Assembly: GCA_032718475.1 (NCBI GenBank) | Contig: JAUCBJ010002562.1 | Location: 1 to 38,138, forward strand | DNA: 38,138 nt | Direction: 5' to 3' | From: Nemertoderma westbladi | Taxonomy: Eukaryota; Xenacoelomorpha; Nemertodermatida; Nemertodermatidae | Shown here: positions 1-9,710 of the stretch, in pieces | Layout: every line of letters begins with the position of its first letter | How positions within the stretch are numbered: position 1 is the first letter of the stretch | Notes under the pieces: generated by a model | Told to the model about the DNA's origin: nothing | Databases searched by the model: none | What the model saw: only the letters and a program-made list of their open reading frames with translations | Translations under genes and position numbers: made by a program

Positions 1-5
1 TTCAG

Positions 6-340
6 TTAAGAGGATGCCTACCATCTATCGACGCTTTAGCTTTAATAATCAAGAAACTTATTGCTACGATCCGGGATTTTATGGAATGAAACATCGAAAC
101 GGCAATGATCGTGACTCTGGTTTGTACGACTTGGAGCGTCAGGTCAATGAATCCGCGGAACAAGGAATGGGACATAATGTCGGAAATACAGAATTCGCGA
201 CAATCGCAGAAACCGATGATACCCGATCGGAAGAAGCCTTTGCGTTCCAAGGAAATAATGCTGAACATGAAGTAGATATGAGTAACACATCTCATACGAT
301 GAATCTCATCGCACATGATGAAAGAATAAGTTTAAACTAA
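6..340 (+). CDS. 3'-terminal coding exon of an unrecognised gene (partial)
   Basis: The reading frame is open from the window edge through position 14 (first Met) to a TAA at 338-340. The bases 1-5 (TTCAG) look like the end of a 3' splice site, so coding probably starts at base 6 and the Met at 14 is internal. The peptide is about 110 residues, hydrophilic and acidic towards its end (NAEHEVDMS, LIAHDERISLN), with an early basic and tyrosine-rich stretch (IYRRFSF, ETYCYDPGFYGMKHR). There is no hydrophobic segment. It could be the cytoplasmic tail of a membrane protein, but nothing identifies a family. An AATAAA lies about 200 bases downstream, which fits a final exon. I do not recognise it, and the 5' part of the gene is outside the window. 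Confidence 0.45.
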
Positions 341-341
341 A

Positions 342-726
342 TATGCCAGGATAATGTACAGATTGATGACATGATGAATGATACTTAAATGATGTTATTG
401 CTTGGTAAAATTAACCAATTAACTAGTTTTCAGCCATTTTCAGCCATTCTGCCTCCCACAATCGCTTTACTAATGTAACCATTTATACATTTGAAAGTAT
501 GTGGTTTGCAGGTAATTATTAATTTTAACATTTCAAATAAATATTATTTAATGATAATGAAATATTTCATATGAATATTACTTTAATACCGCAATAAGAT
601 ATGTTCGTTTTACAGCGTTTAGAACGCATAAATGTTATTTAAGCACAGTGACTGTATTTGAAAAAAAGGTATCTCTAGGGCAAATATTTCGCATATATGA
701 AATACAATTTTCTTTATTGTTTTGTT
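342..726. other. AT-rich 3' flank without recognisable gene
   Basis: Follows the first exon. Apart from the polyadenylation hexamer I see only AT-rich sequence and no open reading frame of convincing composition. Confidence 0.5.
536..541 (+). terminator. Candidate polyadenylation signal AATAAA
   Basis: AATAAA in an AT-rich stretch about 200 bases after the stop codon at 340. Position and strand fit the 3' end of the gene whose last exon opens the window. In AT-rich DNA this hexamer also occurs by chance. Confidence 0.35.
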
Positions 727-873
727 TAGAAAACCCGGCACTGTTGTTACGGTTACCTGCTCCTTTCCCTTACGCCCCTCACACGGAGCAACTTGTTTCT
801 GCAACTCGATAGGCCAGGGATTACGCACAAAGTATGACGACTTATTTGCAGTGCGGTCCCCCCAGAACTTCAC
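727..873 (-). other. Coding-like fragment of about 48 codons, unrecognised
   Basis: On the minus strand an open frame reads with protein-like composition (KFWGDRTANKSSYF, then NPWPIELQKQ, then GRKGKEQVTVTTVPGFL). It is distinctly more GC-rich than the AT-rich DNA on both sides. No start codon or clear splice sites bound it, and after the Pro-Gly-Phe-Leu end the frame turns into low-complexity Ile/Phe. It is most likely a relic of a dispersed repeat or an old exon. I do not recognise the family. Confidence 0.3.
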
Positions 874-1014
874 TCCCCAGAGGAAACTCCAGTACTCATT
901 TAGCTACCATTTAATTAATTTTTTAATTAATTAATTAATAATTTAAAGATGCAAGGCAGATAATCGCCCTGGCTAGTCCCTTTAAAGCATTCGTGCCGAA
1001 ACGAAAACTTCATG

Positions 1015-1090
1015 GCCGCCATGAGGGGATTGACCCCACGACCTCCGGGAGATGTGACTTCAATGTAACCTCTACACCAAGGTGGAACCT
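1015..1090 (-). repeat. tRNA-derived SINE head (relic)
   Basis: Read on the minus strand there is an A-box-like TGGTGTAGAGG followed, at about tRNA spacing, by a B-box-like GGGGTCAATCCCC. This is the internal RNA polymerase III promoter layout of tRNA-derived SINEs. The stems do not close into a good cloverleaf, so it is not a functional tRNA gene. The adjoining bases 950-1014 may be the SINE body. Confidence 0.5.
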
Positions 1091-1221
1091 AGGAAAAAGT
1101 ACTCCCTTTCTCTCGATTTTGGGGTATATTCGAGCGAAAAGTACAATTTAAGAATAAAATACATTTGTATACATTGACGCCACACTAGATACAGTCTGTT
1201 GCGATAACGACACACATTTCT

Positions 1222-2142
1222 TTAGCCCTGATTATGAGCTACTAAAGATACGACCATGAAAGCTGCATTCTCCCTACTACATTTAGTATCTTTAGTAGGT
1301 GATGGCATGACTATGCTATGGAAAGAAAACTTGACGCAATCAAAATTAATTCTTATCCGGGGGGGAATCAATGCCAATAAGGCACCCATAGAGGAAGTGA
1401 CTCGATGTTGGTGAATTGAAGTCATTCGGGTCGGTGTCGGAACCCACCGCAGTTAGGGGTCAAAGGGTAGCCAAGACCATGTGGTTGCGTGGGATGGGAA
1501 CAATGTCATTGATGAAAGTTTCCCAAAAGTCTTAGCATTATCAGAGTATAAATGTACAGATGTAAACGGCCGAATTCGACTAGCCAGGAAATGACGAATA
1601 GCAAGGTGGTCATGGGTGCAGATCTATCAGAGACAAGTTCGATGTGAATGGCTCGGATGGTCGAACAAGTGAACAGAAGACATTGACATGGGGATCCATC
1701 ACTAATGTCGAGGGGTCCAAAAAAGTCTATGTCAGTGGAATGAAATGGGATCAACACTGTATCCGAAATAAAGGCATTTTAGCGTCAGTGCGAGTGGTTT
1801 GATAAGGAACAACACAATATTGTTTGCATGGAGGGCCACGGAATGCATGGACAAGAGAACGACCATGAGGGATCCAATATTTGAAACGTACAAGAGCCAG
1901 AGTAGCCTAAGCCCCTTGGTGCATAAGACATGTACAGTATAGTATGGCACTCCATAATGATCAGGGATGCCAATGGACTTTGGCGAGGGATGATAGGACA
2001 TGGAGGTTCGGAGATACATGGAATCATAATAATCCCATCGATCAATGTGACATGGAGGCTCCACAGTAGTGACGGTGGTGCAACAGATGTGTGAGTCTTC
2101 AGGAAACGAAAAGTTTAGGTTCAACAGGCCATGAAGACTCAT
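1222..2142 (-). mobile_element. Decayed BEL/Pao-type LTR retrotransposon pol (integrase region)
   Basis: Minus-strand frames, broken by stops and shifts, carry the order expected for a Pao-type integrase. A linker resembling the zinc-finger to core transition lies near 1760-1830. The catalytic-core entry follows (PFHSTDIDFFGPL, then LLFTCSTIRAIHIELV, about 1640-1755). In this family the first catalytic Asp sits in the VDFFGP-like motif, and the Thr-Arg-Ala-Ile-His-x-Glu-Leu motif is typical. Further downstream (1222-1500) only fragments remain. No LTRs are visible, and several frameshifts and stops show that it is dead. The region upstream (1830-2142) is also minus-strand coding-like but too decayed to name. 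Confidence 0.6.
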
Positions 2143-2324
2143 GCTGAATCAGAAACTCGCAACCATCAATATATGAATGATTAGCAAATGAAGCTATATT
2201 CGGCTGGGTTGCTAGTCGTTGGAACATATCACATATCATCAATGATGGGGTTCCATAAATTTAGCAATCTCGGCCAGGCGATTGGCATTAAACACAACAT
2301 GCATACAACACAACATACCCTTAC

Positions 2325-3132
2325 TATGGGGCGCCGTTCTGGTCAAATGCACATGCCATTCTCGCTGCGAGAATCTCGTTGCGAGAATACATTCTCGCAG
2401 CGAGATTGACTTCTCGCACCGAGAATGTGTTCTCGCTGCGAGAATCTCGCAGCGAGATTTCATTCTCGCAGCGAGATGTCATTCTCGCAGCGAGATGTCA
2501 TTCTCGCAGCGAGATGTCATTCTCGCAGCGAGATGTCATTCTCGAAGCGAGATATCATTCTCGCAGAGAGATGTCATTCTCGCAGAGAGATGTCATTCTC
2601 GCAGCGAGATGTCATTCCCGCATCGAGATGTCATTCTCGCAGAAAGATGCCATTCTCGCAGCGAGATGCTATTGGTAAAATTCTAGTACTAGAAAAATTT
2701 ATTTTTGAACGGCGATGTTTGGGGTTTCGAAACATGGATATGCTGAAAGAGGACATTAAGTTGAATAGAAAAGACCCATCTTTTTTGAACCAAGTGTTCC
2801 GGAGTTATAGCGGATCTAAAATAAAATTACCCCCCCCCCCCCAAGATTTTTTGCGTTAACAATTTTTTGCGTCATTTTTGATATGGAATAGATTGGTAGT
2901 ACTGGCTACGAAACATTTTTGGTCAGAAAAAATCATGGAAAAGTATCTTCTCAACTCGACACACTACTGTATAACTAAAATAATTAAACTTAAATATAAT
3001 TAAATAATTAAATAACTAAAAAACCATTCAGGTGGCCAGCATTTCCCAGGAACCTATTGTAGACATCTCGCCGCCGGAGTGACATCTCGCTGCGAGAATG
3101 ACATGTGCATTTGACCAGAACGGCGGCCCATA
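2325..3132. mobile_element. DNA-transposon-like element with about 47-bp terminal inverted repeats
   Basis: The left end (2325-2371) and the reverse complement of the right end (3086-3132) both begin TATGGG, then an almost identical CGCCGTTCTGGTCAAATGCA, and run on into the first CTCGC-N-GCGAG palindrome. I count about three mismatches. The flanks are CCCTTAC on the left and CCCTAC on the right, an imperfect possible target duplication, so the exact ends are uncertain. The interior has no transposase, so it is a non-autonomous, MITE-like element of about 0.8 kb. A palindromic tandem array lies only in its left half. The interior also has a 13-C run at 2830-2842. Confidence 0.6.
2352..2672. 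repeat. 19-bp palindromic minisatellite (about 16-17 units)
   Basis: The unit CATTCTCGCAGCGAGATGT repeats head to tail. Each unit holds the perfect 5+1+5 palindrome CTCGC-A-GCGAG. Early units (2352-2450) are more divergent (CTCGCTGCGAG, CTCGTTGCGAG), later ones nearly identical. All three forward frames are open because 19 is not a multiple of 3, so the predicted proteins here are artefacts. The array grows out of the palindrome that ends the element's terminal inverted repeat. Confidence 0.9.
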
Positions 3133-3907
3133 CCCTACGGATCCAAACAAGGGTGCATTAGGAATCACTCAGAGATTATAGTCCGTCAAGGTATAAATAC
3201 AGTAAGGCCTGATAAAGTTGTCCACAAAAGCGAGTCCCAAGTACTGCTGCCCAGCCTTCCAGCCGTCCGATAGACAGTCTTTTATTGATAGGGGCTGGGG
3301 CTGGGATTTACAGAAGATATGATAAGATAGGATAGTGCTGTGGTCAGGTGGTCAGTGGTTGTACATTAGGATACAATAAACGCATTTACATAAGAAGATG
3401 CATCACAGAAGCATATCTGTGTACTCATTGAAATTGATGAAGCGAGGGATGGATACAATAGGCTGCGCATCAGCGACTCAGTGGCGACAGCTAAAGTTGA
3501 AGGTCAGGCGAAAGTTTCTCATCCCAGTCTTTAGTATGCTGGTATGAGCCCAATAAATTGACGCCCGAAATGCGTATTGGCAATAATAATTTAATTTTAA
3601 TATTTATATTTTTGGTATCAAGGCAGCAAGGCTTACTTACAGCTTAGGCTGCTCCCGCACAGCCCTAGCTGGCTTGCAGTGTTGCCCTTCTGCCCCATGG
3701 AAGGGTTGACTCGCAGGCTTCTGTGATATCAGTATTCAGTAGGCCTACATTCTCAACCACAAAAATCGAATTACTGGATTTCATAATTATAACAGGACCG
3801 GCAGTAATACCGGTCATTAATTTATAAAATAATGGATCGGCAATTAATTTTCCAAAACACATTTTGAATATTTGGCTAGGCTATATTGAACAACCAATCA
3901 TCTGATC
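3133..3907. other. Upstream flank of the transferase-like gene; nothing recognised
   Basis: Mixed-composition sequence with no convincing reading frame. Near the gene an in-frame stop (3887-3889) precedes the start codon by 18 bases. A CCAAT motif at 3894-3898 sits too close to the ATG to be assigned as a promoter box. I see no TATA element that I would defend. Confidence 0.4.
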
Positions 3908-5767
3908 ATGGATAACTGCAAGACAACCTTGGTGACTCCCTCCAACCGGCACCAACTCCAGCTTGTGTTTGGGGAGGCCACTCGGCGTTACATGGAAGTA
4001 TTCAACGCGGTAGACACCAATTGGACTGGCCGCCTTTACCCTAAAGCTGCGACGGAGGCATTCAACCGACTGAAACTCTACCCCTCGCGAACACAAATAC
4101 GGGACATGATCCGGTGCGCCTCCGAATGCCGTAGGCTCGTAAACAAAGAGGACTCCGATGGCGACTTCTTAGAGTTCGGCGAGTTCTGTATCTGCGCTGT
4201 CGAGTTGCAGTTCCTCTATATAGTGGAGCGGGAAACCGGCGGATCTTCAACCTATAAACCCCGGCGACAATCAGAGATGCGAACCCGTCCAGGCCTACCC
4301 CGCAGCGCCAGTCTAACTGTAGAGAAGCAATACAGACCGACGTTTAACGGTATTAAAAAGCAATTTATATTTAAACTGTCTCGAAGTACCAGCTCCGGTT
4401 GGCTTCAAAACGGTCTCAAAAAACGACGTCCTTCAAATCTTCTTGCTAACTTTGAGGTTTTCCTCGGAGGTGCTTGTAACCCCACGACGTGGCGGCAAGA
4501 TTTGGCGATCCCCCTTCTCAAAGAATACGGGATCACCTACTACAATCCACAGGTGTCCTTCTGGGGGCCGGAGCTAATCGAAATTGAAGAACACGCGAAA
4601 CAATCAGCGGAACTGCTACTATTCGTTATCGATAACTCACGGACTCGCGGAGTAACTTCCATGGTTGAGAGCGCCTACTTAGCGGGTTGTGGAAGGCCGT
4701 TACTCCTCGTGATTACGGGTCCTATGGAAACCGGCACTCGGATAGGTGGGAGCCCTGTGAGCGAGCGGGAGCAAGTCGATCTAAACCGCGGTCAGGCCTT
4801 CCTGTACGAGTTGGTTGAACGAACCGGGATGCCTGTCCTCGACTCCATAGAGACGGGGATACAATGTGCGGCATCTGTTCTACGCAAGGATCACAACCCC
4901 GCGCCCGTGTTCCCCATCAAACACCCCCATCTACAGATCGGCGACCAACTCATCCGGTTGAGCTCAGCGTTCGCTGACGCAGACCATCTGGGCGCGCGGA
5001 CCGTGACACTGCATGAAGCGATCACCGCGATCAGGATCAGTCTCGGTCTCCAGATCGCCGACTCGGACCCATCCGATCTCGGAATCGGTAACAAGATCCA
5101 TCCGACACCGAACGCGACACTCAACCTCACCGAGTTCCTCTCTCTCTCCGCCCAGGTTCTCACCCACCGCCTCATCTCCCGTTCGCCTCTCCGCTTTTCT
5201 TTCTCCTCCGTCTTCCACTTCATTCTCCGCTCTATCTCTTCCGCGTTCCTCTCACCTCGCCTACCCCCTCCTCCTCCCTTCGCTCGCGCTGTCTTCCTCG
5301 GGGGCTCCTGTGGCGACTCAACTTGGCGTGATAAGCTAGCCATCCCGTTACTAAGGAAACACGGTATGACCTACTTCAACCCGCAACTGACCGATTGGTG
5401 TCTGCGATTAATTCCATTGGAGAGCGAAGCTAAGTCTCAATGTTCCGTTATTCTGTTTGTAATCACCTCAGTGTCTCGCTCAGTGGCCTCGCTAATAGAG
5501 GCGGGTTACTTCGTTGGACAGGGCCGTTCCATGGTACTCTGCATAAACGATATCCCGGAGGGCGGACTGGTAGACGGGGAACCGATACAGGAACGAGCTC
5601 GGAACGACTACAATCGTGCTCGTTCCAACCTCGCGGATATCGCCAATAGAGCAGGGGTTCCTATACTCGATAGTGTGGAGGAGGCTGTGGATTGCGTTAT
5701 CAGCATGGTCAAAGAGATTGGGGAAGGTGACAGGGGTCGGGTAAGATCCTGGTCACCTAGGGTGTGA
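3908..5767 (+). CDS. Raw-like protein: two EF-hand-like + nucleoside 2-deoxyribosyltransferase-like modules
   Basis: A 619-residue open frame. The ATG has a good context (A at -3, G at +4) and an in-frame stop 18 bases upstream. Residues about 20-100 look like a degenerate EF-hand pair: loop D36-N38-T40-G41 lacks the final acidic residue, and the second loop (DSDGDFLEFGEF, 82-93) is one residue short. Residues about 182-325 form a nucleoside 2-deoxyribosyltransferase-like domain: FLGGACNPTTWR, YYNPQ (211-215), Asp242 and Glu254 in the position of the family's catalytic Glu. Residues about 345-420 resemble the first EF-like part again. Residues about 462-600 repeat the transferase fold: FLGGSCGDSTWR, FNPQ, Glu531, but Thr520 replaces Asp242. 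This domain type is known in the insect Raw protein; catalytic activity in animals is not established. Residues 420-458 are Ser/Pro/Arg-rich and pyrimidine-rich in DNA. The last codons lie in a satellite, and a donor-like GGGTAAGA at 5739-5746 may mark the true exon end. Confidence 0.75.
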   Translation: MDNCKTTLVTPSNRHQLQLVFGEATRRYMEVFNAVDTNWTGRLYPKAATEAFNRLKLYPSRTQIRDMIRCASECRRLVNKEDSDGDFLEFGEFCICAVELQFLYIVERETGGSSTYKPRRQSEMRTRPGLPRSASLTVEKQYRPTFNGIKKQFIFKLSRSTSSGWLQNGLKKRRPSNLLANFEVFLGGACNPTTWRQDLAIPLLKEYGITYYNPQVSFWGPELIEIEEHAKQSAELLLFVIDNSRTRGVTSMVESAYLAGCGRPLLLVITGPMETGTRIGGSPVSEREQVDLNRGQAFLYELVERTGMPVLDSIETGIQCAASVLRKDHNPAPVFPIKHPHLQIGDQLIRLSSAFADADHLGARTVTLHEAITAIRISLGLQIADSDPSDLGIGNKIHPTPNATLNLTEFLSLSAQVLTHRLISRSPLRFSFSSVFHFILRSISSAFLSPRLPPPPPFARAVFLGGSCGDSTWRDKLAIPLLRKHGMTYFNPQLTDWCLRLIPLESEAKSQCSVILFVITSVSRSVASLIEAGYFVGQGRSMVLCINDIPEGGLVDGEPIQERARNDYNRARSNLADIANRAGVPILDSVEEAVDCVISMVKEIGEGDRGRVRSWSPRV

Positions 5768-6627
5768 CATCATTGTCTCCTAGAGTGTGACATGGTCTCC
5801 TAGGGTGTGACATCACGGTCTCCTAGTGTGTGACATGGTATCCTAGGGTGTGACATCATGGTCTCCTTTGGTGTGACATCTGGCCTCCTAGGGTTTGACA
5901 TCCCGGTCTCCTAGGGTGTGACATCATGGTCTCCTAGAGTGTGACATCATGGTCGCCCAGGGTGTGACGTCATGGTATCCTAGGGTGTGACATCATGGTA
6001 TCCTAGGAAGTGACATGGTCTCCTAGGGTATGACATCATGGTCTCCTAGGGTGTGACATCATGGTCTCCTAGGGTGTGACATCATGGTTTCTTTTGGTGT
6101 GACATCTGGCCTCCTAGGGTGTGACATAGGAGTCCATCTCCTAGTGTGTGACATCATGGACTCCTATAAGGTGTGACATCATGGTCGCCCAGGGTGTGGC
6201 ATGGTCTCCTAGGGTGTGACATCATGGACTCCTAGGGTGTGACATCATGGTCGCCCAGGGTGTGACATGGTCTCCTAGGGTGTGACATCATGGTATCCTA
6301 GTGTGTGACATCATGGTCTCCTAGGGTGTGACATCATGGTCTCCTAGTGTGTGACATTATGGTATCCTAGGGTGTGACATCGTGGTCTCCTTTGGTGTGA
6401 CATCTGGCCTCCTAGGCTTTGACATCCCGGTCTCCTAGAGTGTGACATCATGGTATCCTAGAGTGTGACATCATGGTCTCCTAGGGTGTGACATCATGGT
6501 TTCCTAGGGTGTGACATCATGGTTTCCTAGGGTGTGAGATCATGGTCTCCTAGGGTGTGACATCATGGTCTCCTAGGGTGTGACATCATGGTCTCCTAGG
6601 GTGTGACATCATGGTCTCCTAGGGTAC
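5752..6627. repeat. 23-bp minisatellite (about 38 units)
   Basis: The unit is GTGTGACATCATGGTCTCCTAGG with shortened variants lacking one CAT. Each good unit contains the palindrome CCTAGG. It starts inside the last codons of the transferase-like reading frame, and the TGA stop of that frame is the TGA of the first unit. Variants include TTTGG for TAGGG, and GGTATCC or GGTCGCC for GGTCTCC. Confidence 0.9.
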
Positions 6628-6817
6628 CAGATTGCGGTCATCTAGAATACGTGAAATCCATGATTATGTTTTGATCGTGGTTGTTTGGAACTTTGGGAGT
6701 ATATAATATGTAGAACCACTCAATGGAGGGGTGGGTGGGGGTTGGGGCGTATTTGTAAGATTCTCTCGCCTTGCAATAAAAGTAGTACATTTGCGACATG
6801 AAGGTAAACATACTGGT

Positions 6818-9710
6818 CTACGGTCACCCAAGTCCGTTCTACGGCCCCCTGTCCGTTCTACGGTCACCCGGTCCGTTCTAAATTCACCCTGTCCGTTCTA
6901 AATTCACCCTGTCCGTTCTACATTCACCCTATCCGTTCTACATTCATCCTGTCTGTTCTGCGGTCACCCAAGTCCGTTCTACGGCCCCCTGTCCGTTCTA
7001 CATTCACCCTGTCCGTTCTAAATTCACCCTGTCCGTTCTACATTCACCCTATCCGTTCTACATTCATCCTGTCTGTTCTGCGGTCACCCTGTCTGTTCTG
7101 CGGTCACCCTGTCAGTTCTACAGTCACCCTGTCCGTTCTACATTCACCCTGTCCGTTCTACATTCACCCTATCGTTCTACGGTTACCCAGTCCGTTCTAC
7201 TGTCACCCAGTCCGTTCTACAGTCACCCGGTCCGTTCTACAGTCACCCAGTCCGTTCTATAGCCCAATGCCAGTTCTACAGTCGCCCAGTCCGTTCTACA
7301 CTCACCCTGTCCGTTCTACATTCACCCTATCGTTCTACATTCATCCTGTCTGTTCTGCAGTTACCCTGTCAGTTCTACACTCACCCTGTCCGTTCTACAT
7401 TCACCCTGTCCGTTCTACGGTCACCCGGTCCGTTCTACAGTCACCCAGTCCGTTCTATAGCCCCATGCCAGTTCTACAGTCGCCCAGTCCGTTCTACGGT
7501 CACCCAGTCCGTTCTACAGTCACCCAGTCCGTTATACGGTCACCCAGTCCGCTCTACTGTCACCCAGTCCGTTATACGGCCACATGTTGGTAATACGGTG
7601 ACCCTGTCCTCCGTTATACGGCCCGCTGTCCGTTCTACAGTCACCCAGTCCGTTCTACGGTTACCCAGTCCGTTCTACAGTCACCCAGTCCGTTATACGG
7701 TCACCCAGTCCGTTCTACTGTCACCCAGTCCGTTATACGGCCACATGTTGGTAATACGGTGACCCTGTCCTCCGTTATACGGCCCGCTGTCCGTTCTACA
7801 GTCGCCCAGTCCGTTCTACGTTCACCCAGTCCGTTCTACAGTCACCCAGTCCGTTATACGGTCACCCAGTCCGTTATACGGCCACATGTTGGTAATATGG
7901 TGACCCTGTCCTCCGTTATACGGCCCGCTGTCCGTTCTACAGTCGCCCAGTCCGTTCTACGGTTACCCAGTCCGTTCTACAGTCACCCAGTCCGTTCTAC
8001 GGTCACCCAGTCCTTTATACGCCCACATGTCCGTTATACGGTGACCCTATCCTCCGTTCTACGGCCCCCTGTCCGTTCTACAGTCGCCCAGTCCGTTCTA
8101 CAGTTACCCAGTCCGTTCTACAGTCACCCAGTCCGTTCTACGGTCACCCAGTCCTTTATACGCCCACATGTCCGTTATACGGTGACCCTATCCTCCGTTC
8201 TACGGCCCCCTGTCCGTTCTACAGTCGCCCAGTCCGTTCTACGTTCACCCAGTCCGTTCTACAGTCACCCAGTCCGTTATACGGTCACCCAGTCCGTTAT
8301 ACGGCCACATGTTGGTAATACGGTGACCCTGTCCTCCGTTATACGGCCCGCTGTCCGTTCTACAGTCGCCCAGTCCGTTCTACGTTCACCCAGTCCGTTC
8401 TACAGTCACCCAGTCCGTTATACGGTCACCCAGTCCGTTATACGGCCACATGTTGGTAATACGGTGACCCTGTCCTCCGTCATACGGCCCGCTGTCCGTT
8501 CTACAGTCACCCAGTCCGTTCTACGGTTACCCAGTCCGTTCTACAGTCACCCATTCCGTTATACGGTCACCCAGTCCGTTATACGGTCACCCAGTCCGTT
8601 ATACGGCCACATGTTGGTAATACGGAGACCCTGTCCTCCGTTATACGGCCCGCTGTCCGTTCTACAGTCGCCCAGTCCGTTCTACGTTCACCCAGTCCGT
8701 TCTACAGTCACCCAGTCCGTTATACGGTCACCCAGTCCGTTATACGGCCACATGTTGGTAATACGGTGACCCTGTCCTCCGTTATACGGCCCGCTGTCCG
8801 TTCTACAGTCACCCAGTCCGTTCTACAGTCACCCAGTCCGTTCTACAGTCACCCAGTCCGTTATACGGTCACCCAGTCCGTTCTACAGTCACCCAGTCCG
8901 TTCTACGGTCACCCAGTCCGTTATACGTCCACATGTCCGTTATACGGTGACCCTATCCTCCGTTCTACGGCCCCCTGTCCGTTCTACAGTTACCCAGTGC
9001 GTTCTACAGCCCCATGCCCGTTCTACGGCCCCCTGTCCTTTATACGGTCACCCAGTCCGTTCTACAGCCCAATGTATGTTCTACGGTCACCCAGTCCGTT
9101 CTACGGTCACCCAGTCCGTTCTACAGCCCCATATGCCCGTTCTACGGCCCCATGTCCGTTCTACAGTCACCCAGTCCGTTCTACGGTCACCCAGTCCGTT
9201 CTACGGTCACCCAGTCCGTTCTACAGTCACCCAGTCCGTTATACGGTCACCCAGTCCGTTCTACGGTCACCCAGTCCTTTATACGCCCACATGTCCGTTA
9301 TACGGTGACCCTATCCTCCGTTCTACGGCCCCCTGTCCGTTCTACGGCCCCCTGTCCGTTCTACAGTTACCCAGTGCGTTCTACAGCCCCATGCCCGTTC
9401 TACGGCCCCCTGTCCTTTATACGGTCACCCAGTCCGTTCTACAGCCCAATGTCTGTTCTACGGTCACCCAGTCCGTTCTACAGCCCCATATGCCCGTCCT
9501 ACGGCCCCCTGGCCGTTCTACGGTCACCCAGTCCGTTCTACAGCCCCATGTCTGTTCTACGGTCACCCTTTATTATAAGAAGGGATCTAGGGGTCTTGCA
9601 AACAGCTTGCCAACACATTGTTACTACGGTCACCCTGTCCCATCTACAGTCACCCGGTCCGTTCTACAGCCCCAGGTCGGTTCTACAGCCACCCAGTCCT
9701 GTCAGTGGGG
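6818..9710. repeat. 20-bp satellite with higher-order repeats (about 140 units)
   Basis: The unit is GTCCGTTCTACAGTCACCCA, with a first block (about 6850-7400) of CATTCACCCT variants and a main block of CAGTCACCCA and CGGTCACCCA variants. A marker unit containing CACATG recurs at 7581, 7742, 7883, 8024, 8165, 8306, 8447, 8608, 8749 and 8930. The spacings are 161, 141, 141, 141, 141, 141, 161, 141 and 181, that is 7, 8 or 9 units plus one base. The array is interrupted near 9570-9630 by about 60 unrelated bases. Reading frames across it are artefacts. Confidence 0.9.

Noticed and set aside
1015-1090. Functional tRNA gene
   Set aside because: Promoter-like boxes are present but the acceptor and anticodon stems do not pair well. 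A SINE relic fits better.
2239-2859. Arg/Ser-rich frames on both strands over the 19-bp array
   Set aside because: Generated by the palindromic 19-bp unit in a non-coding inverted-repeat element.
4891-5343. 150-codon minus-strand Arg/Glu-rich frame
   Set aside because: Shadow of the transferase-like gene in a pyrimidine-rich stretch.
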